From: Planctomycetota bacterium
Lineage (GTDB): Bacteria > Planctomycetota > PLA2
Assembly (NCBI GenBank): GCA_023150495.1
Contig: JAKLKT010000146.1
Location: 1 to 7,150 of the forward strand
DNA length: 7,150 bases
Direction of reading: 5' to 3'
The position numbers were made by a program, and so were the translations under genes. This document shows positions 4,724 through 7,150 of this stretch, piece by piece (positions within the stretch are counted from its first letter, which is position 1; every line of letters starts with the position of its first letter). The notes under the pieces are model-generated. The model did not search any database, had not been told where the DNA came from, and saw nothing but the letters and a program-made list of their open reading frames with translations.

Positions 4724-5145
4724 CGCCCCTCCACGGGCAGCCCCGCGGCCTCCCACGCCTCGAACCCGCCCTCGAGCGTCGCCACCTCGTCGACCGCCCA
4801 CTCCCGCGCGAGCCACTGCGCGAGCTCGCGCGCGTCGCCCTTGCGGCGCCCCTGCATCACCACGAGCACCGCGCGCACGTCGCGCCCCTCGGGCAGCACG
4901 TGCTCGTCCGTGCGATCCTCGAACGGCACCTGCATCGCGCCCTGCGGTCGCGCCCCCCGGCCCCCCCTTCTTCCATCCACGACCAGCAGCTCGTCGCCGA
5001 GCCGCGCGCGCGCCGTCTCCACGTCCCACCGGCGGATGACCGGCTGCGTCTCCAGCGCCGCGAGCATCTGCACGGGCTCCATGCCGCGGAAGATCAGGAG
5101 CGAGAGCAGCGCGCCCGCGCCGAGAAGGAGGAGCGCGCCCTTCAC
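4720..5145 (-). CDS. Membrane-anchored rhodanese-like protein lacking the catalytic Cys
   Basis: 141 residues from GTG 5145, with a GTGA overlap to the DUF1573 stop. Residues 3-19 are hydrophobic (GALLLLGAGALLSLLIF), a membrane anchor. The rhodanese domain follows: WDVETARARLGDELLVVDGR (40-59), then GAMQVPFED (69-77), the active loop VLVVMQGRRKGDARELAQWL (93-112), and LEGGFEAWEAAGLPVEG (124-140). Active rhodaneses have Y-C-x-x-G-x-R/S in the loop. Here Met/Gln occupies that place and the protein has no cysteine, so sulfur transfer through a persulfide is not possible. A binding or scaffold role is likely. A G-tract in codons 60-66 encodes RGGRGAR. It sits between two redox-type genes with 4-nt overlaps on both sides. 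Confidence 0.85.
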   Translation of the reverse strand: MKGALLLLGAGALLSLLIFRGMEPVQMLAALETQPVIRRWDVETARARLGDELLVVDGRRGGRGARPQGAMQVPFEDRTDEHVLPEGRDVRAVLVVMQGRRKGDARELAQWLAREWAVDEVATLEGGFEAWEAAGLPVEGR

Positions 5146-6092
5146 TCCGGCCTCACGTAGAGGGGGATGCTCACGCTGCCGAGCGTCGCCGGCTCCGGGA
5201 CGAGCTCGATCCGCGCGCCGGAAGGGACGTCGAGCGCGGAACCCTCGAGCGCGAGGGTGATGCGGTCGCCGTCGCGCGTCGCGATGATCGGGAGCCCGCG
5301 CATGTCGATCCGCGCGAGCGTGACGCCCGGCCAGCGCGGCTTCGCCGTGATCTCGCCCTTGCCGCCGCGGATCTCGATCTCGCGCGCGGAGAGCTCGAAC
5401 GGCGGGAGCACCTGCCACGCGACCGGGATCCACGTCGCCGACTCCCGGCCGCCGAGCCGCACGCCGGTCCCCTGGCGCGCGCGCGTCCACGGCACCTTCA
5501 CCGTGACGCGGAGGGTGAGGCCGCTCCCGTCCTCCTCGAGCTTCTCCGCGGCGACCCCGTCGCCCCTCGGGGCGATGGCGACGTCGCCCACGGGCTCGAG
5601 CTTCTCCACGCGGATCTCCGCGACGTGCTCGGATCCGGGCGCCACGGCGCCGAGGATCACGCGGGGGGGGCGGGGGCGCAGCGCCACCTTCAGGTCGCCC
5701 CGGAGCGTGAGCCTCGCGCCGCCCCGCGGACCCTCGTCCGTCCTGACCCGGATGCGGAGCTTCTGCGGGCCGCTCCTCCCCTCGGTGATGACCGTCGCGT
5801 CGATCGTGCCCTTCGCGCCCGGCTCGAGGTAGCTCGACGAAGCCGTCGCCCGGACGCACCCGCAGGTCCCGTGGACGCCGAGGATGCGGACGGGCGCCTC
5901 GGATCCGTTCACGACCTCGAACCTGGCGCGCACCAGCGTGCCCGCGCGGACCGAACCGAAGTCGAAGGTCCGGGGGGTGAACACGAGTTCGGTCTCCCCC
6001 TCGGCGGGCTCCCCGAGGAGCGGCCCGGCGAGGCTCGCGCCGAGGGCGAGGGCCGCCCAGAGGGCCGCCCGGAACGGGGCCGGGAGCGTCAC
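5142..6092 (-). CDS. Exported DUF1573 (ASH-like, Ig-fold) protein
   Basis: 316 residues from GTG 6092. A signal peptide spans about residues 1-27 (FRAALWAALALGASLAGPLL). The DUF1573 domain follows at ~35-130: FTPRTFDFGSVRAGTLV, then VNGSEAPVRILGVHGTCGCV with the conserved CGC at 77-79, then LEPGAKGTIDATV. A second beta-rich half (130-316) is probably another Ig-like domain. DUF1573 proteins are periplasmic and of unknown role. They often neighbour thiol-redox or electron-transfer genes, as here, and the paired cysteines may be a redox or metal site. It is the first gene of the coupled operon. AGGA 7 nt before the GTG may be a ribosome site, but TAGGAT overlaps it as a possible -10. A 3-codon ORF (ATG GCC CCG TGA, 6100-6089) overlaps the start codon. 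Confidence 0.88.
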   Translation of the reverse strand: MTLPAPFRAALWAALALGASLAGPLLGEPAEGETELVFTPRTFDFGSVRAGTLVRARFEVVNGSEAPVRILGVHGTCGCVRATASSSYLEPGAKGTIDATVITEGRSGPQKLRIRVRTDEGPRGGARLTLRGDLKVALRPRPPRVILGAVAPGSEHVAEIRVEKLEPVGDVAIAPRGDGVAAEKLEEDGSGLTLRVTVKVPWTRARQGTGVRLGGRESATWIPVAWQVLPPFELSAREIEIRGGKGEITAKPRWPGVTLARIDMRGLPIIATRDGDRITLALEGSALDVPSGARIELVPEPATLGSVSIPLYVRPE

Positions 6093-6098
6093 GGGGCC

Positions 6099-6104
6099 AT
6101 CCTA
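6099..6104 (-). promoter_or_regulatory. Candidate -10 hexamer (TAGGAT) just before the DUF1573 start
   Basis: Minus-strand TATAGGAT contains TAGGAT, 6 nt from GTG 6092; an alternative register is TATAGG, 8 nt away. AGGA within it also matches a Shine-Dalgarno core, so promoter and ribosome-site readings compete. Confidence 0.3.
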
Positions 6105-6153
6105 TACCGCCGGGCGATTCCGCACGGGGGGCGGCTCGCGCCCGCACGGCGTG

Positions 6154-6167
6154 GTTGCATATGCAAC
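6154..6167. promoter_or_regulatory. Perfect 14-bp palindrome, probable operator
   Basis: GTTGCATATGCAAC is fully symmetric and A/T-rich in its centre, in otherwise very GC-rich DNA. It lies 62-75 bp upstream of the DUF1573 start, a fitting place for a dimeric regulator. The cognate protein is not recognisable from the sequence. Confidence 0.5.
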
Positions 6168-6199
6168 GCGGACCCGCCATCCATGGGCATCCCGTCAGC

Positions 6200-6214
6200 T
6201 GGCACGCTTTCTGC
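6200..6214 (+). promoter_or_regulatory. Sigma-54-like -24/-12 element, or TGGCA-N7-TGCCA palindrome
   Basis: TGGCACGCTTTCTGC matches the sigma-54 consensus TGGCACG-N4-TTGC at all but one fixed position, with GG (6201-6202) and GC (6213-6214) correctly 10 nt apart. The site is symmetric (TGGCA-N7-TGCCA, 6200-6216), so a weaker version, TGGCAGAAAGCGTGC, reads toward the DUF1573 operon on the minus strand. On plus no gene follows, so the orientation is unresolved. Confidence 0.4.
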
Positions 6215-6345
6215 CATGGCCCACGCAACCGGCGGTTCGCCGCCGGAGGGCGGCGCGGACGTGCAGCATGCGCGGCCGAGGGATCCGAGAGAGAGCCTGA
6301 GAGTTTGGTGACTGGGGCGCACGCGCGCCCGACCGCGATTCGCCT

Positions 6346-6391
6346 GGCGGGGGCCCGGGAGTTGGGCCCGGGTCCTCCGCCTTTCCCCGCC
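6346..6391 (-). terminator. GC-rich stem-loop at the 3' end of the small exported-protein gene
   Basis: GGCGGGG/CCCCGCC (7 bp) encloses a second stem made of two CCCGGG copies (6354-6359, 6367-6372) around a 7-nt loop. The stem reaches into the TAG stop codon of the gene. There is no T run, so it would be a factor-assisted terminator or an mRNA 3' stabiliser. Confidence 0.4.
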
Positions 6392-6966
6392 TACTTCCCC
6401 TTCTCGGGCGGCGGCTTCTCCTCCTCCGGCTTCGCCCCGTCCTTGTGCTCCTTGAGCGTCATCGAGAAGACCGTCTTGCCCGCCTCCTCGGTCGCCATCT
6501 TGACCGGGGGTCCGGGGAGCTTCTTCGCGAACCACATCCGCACGGTCGCGCCGGCGTCCCGCTTCTGCACCGTGTAGAGCCAGCAGTCGAACTTCCCCGC
6601 CGGCACCTCGATCGTCTCCTCGGTGATCTTCGTGTCCAGCTCGAGGAACGAGGCGTGGGCCTGGAAGTCGACCCACATCTGGCGGTCCTTCGACCTGCTG
6701 ATGACCTTGCCGTCCTCGGCTGCGTTGAAGGACTCCACCTCGGCGGCCTCGCGGTCGCCCTTGAGGAACTTGAGCGTGTAGGTCCACGGCTTCTCGCCGG
6801 CCTTCTCGATGCGGAAGACGTCCGTGCGCCCCTCGCCGCACGCCTTGCGGATCTGCTCCGCGGTGTAGGGCGTGGGCGCGTGGTCGGGCCGCAGGCGGTT
6901 CGCCTCGTCCGGTCCGGCGGCGACCGCGGCGGAGAGGATGAGGAGCAGCGAGGGGAGCGCGCGCAT
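6391..6966 (-). CDS. Small exported protein of unknown function
   Basis: 191 residues from ATG 6966. Residues 1-17 (MRALPSLLLILSAAVAA) are a typical signal peptide. The mature part is beta-rich and includes VPAGKFDCWLYTVQKRDAG (residues ~121-139), then MWFAKKLPGPPVKM (144-157), then TVFSMTLKEH. This pattern (G-x-F-x-C...W...P-G-P-x-V-K) is shared with small periplasmic proteins of the DUF3108 type, but I do not claim the family. It ends in a Lys/Glu/Pro tail (EEEKPPPEKGK). Two cysteines (43 and 128) could form a disulfide. There is no clear Shine-Dalgarno sequence; GATAAT lies 7 nt before the ATG. It follows the edge gene by 21 nt on the same strand. Confidence 0.8.
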   Translation of the reverse strand: MRALPSLLLILSAAVAAGPDEANRLRPDHAPTPYTAEQIRKACGEGRTDVFRIEKAGEKPWTYTLKFLKGDREAAEVESFNAAEDGKVISRSKDRQMWVDFQAHASFLELDTKITEETIEVPAGKFDCWLYTVQKRDAGATVRMWFAKKLPGPPVKMATEEAGKTVFSMTLKEHKDGAKPEEEKPPPEKGK

Positions 6967-6973
6967 GCGCGGG

Positions 6974-6979
6974 ATTATC
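6974..6979 (-). promoter_or_regulatory. Candidate -10 hexamer (GATAAT) 7 nt before the small exported-protein gene
   Basis: GATAAT matches TATAAT at 5 of 6 positions and ends 7 nt before ATG 6966, which would place the transcript start at the ATG. No -35 box is seen at 16-18 nt. A weak GGGA further up is the only ribosome-site alternative. Confidence 0.4.
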
Positions 6980-6987
6980 CCACGGGT

Positions 6988-7149
6988 TCAGGCGCGCGCG
7001 GCCCCCCGGCCCCCCTCGTTTCCCGCCCCACGCGGCTCCGGCATGGACGCGGCGCGCGCATGGGCCTCCTCCGGCGCGAGATCGAGCCTCCGGCCTTCCG
7101 CCCGCGTGACGCTCATCCTCCGCGCGATCGCCACGATCTCGCGGAGCGT
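6988..7149 (-). CDS. C-terminal tail of a protein entering from the right edge
   Basis: The minus-strand frame is open from the window edge to TGA at 6988-6990, giving 53 residues that begin TLREIVAIARRMSVTRAEG and end in a Gly/Arg/Ala-rich stretch partly encoded by a G-tract (7001-7015). The first ~35 residues look helical and charged. Third codon positions are nearly all G/C and the strand agrees with its neighbours, which supports coding. The opposite strand also has an open frame (from ATG 7044), so the call is moderate. No family is recognisable. Confidence 0.5.
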   Translation of the reverse strand, partial: TLREIVAIARRMSVTRAEGRRLDLAPEEAHARAASMPEPRGAGNEGGRGAARA

Positions 7150-7150
7150 G

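Larger units (their letters stand above)
6093..6390. other. 298-nt intergenic region with palindromes, no supported gene
   Basis: It lies upstream of the DUF1573 operon and downstream of the small exported protein gene. It contains the -10-like TATAGGAT (6099-6106), a perfect 14-bp palindrome (6154-6167), a sigma-54-like/TGGCA palindrome (6200-6216), a GCCGCC-GGAG-GGCGGC hairpin near 6240-6255 and a strong GC-rich stem-loop (6346-6391). A 31-codon plus-strand reading frame from 6216 has no family resemblance and no ribosome site, so I do not call it. Confidence 0.6.

Noticed and set aside
3857..5260. 467-codon open frame on the plus strand
   Set aside because: Arg/Pro/Ser-rich shadow opposite four genes with recognisable domains and 4-nt coupling; typical of GC-rich DNA.
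1..7150. CRISPR array, rRNA gene, insertion sequence or integrase
   Set aside because: No regularly spaced direct repeats, rRNA signatures or transposase/integrase motifs were found on either strand.

Overview
This is a GC-rich bacterial segment; nearly every third codon position in the genes is G or C. Almost everything lies on the minus strand. The only plus-strand gene is the end of a helicase-type gene at the left edge. Gene content (DUF1573 + rhodanese + MauE operon, a stand-alone short secretin, many small exported proteins) resembles uncultured Planctomycetota or other GC-rich Gram-negative lineages, but no marker here fixes the phylum. Secretin and lipobox features point to a diderm.

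Left part (1-1043): the C-terminal HRDC domain of a RecQ-like protein (plus) runs tail-to-tail into, and overlaps, a phospholipase-D-fold protein (minus).

Middle left (1147-1829): a dense tRNA array on the minus strand, read right to left: Gly(GCC), Trp(CCA), a 34-nt T-arm-only minihelix, Arg(ACG), Asp(GTC), one of unclear identity, a long structured hairpin, then Ser(GCT). The six tRNAs carry an encoded CCA and some are 1-3 nt apart. Only Arg is fully canonical. The others lack U54-U55 in the T loop, and several lack the D-loop GG, U8 or U33. The array is bracketed by a perfect 15-bp inverted repeat and ends in a hairpin. This is the most unusual item in the window.

Middle (2032-3804): a secretin-domain lipoprotein and, downstream of the redox operon, an AAG/Mpg-type 3-methyladenine DNA glycosylase with its catalytic residues in place.

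Right part (3861-6092): a tightly coupled four-gene operon in which each gene overlaps the next by 4 nt. In order it encodes an exported DUF1573 protein, a membrane-anchored rhodanese lacking the catalytic cysteine, a MauE/DoxX membrane protein with a CGCFG motif, and a small single-pass membrane protein. Together they suggest a periplasmic thiol/redox or protein-maturation function. Upstream is a 298-nt intergenic region with a perfect 14-bp palindrome and a sigma-54-like -24/-12 element. Next comes a small exported protein (6391-6966), and finally the tail of another minus-strand gene at the right edge.

Several genes have an A/T-rich -10-like hexamer 6-8 nt before the start codon and little or no Shine-Dalgarno sequence, suggesting leaderless mRNAs.
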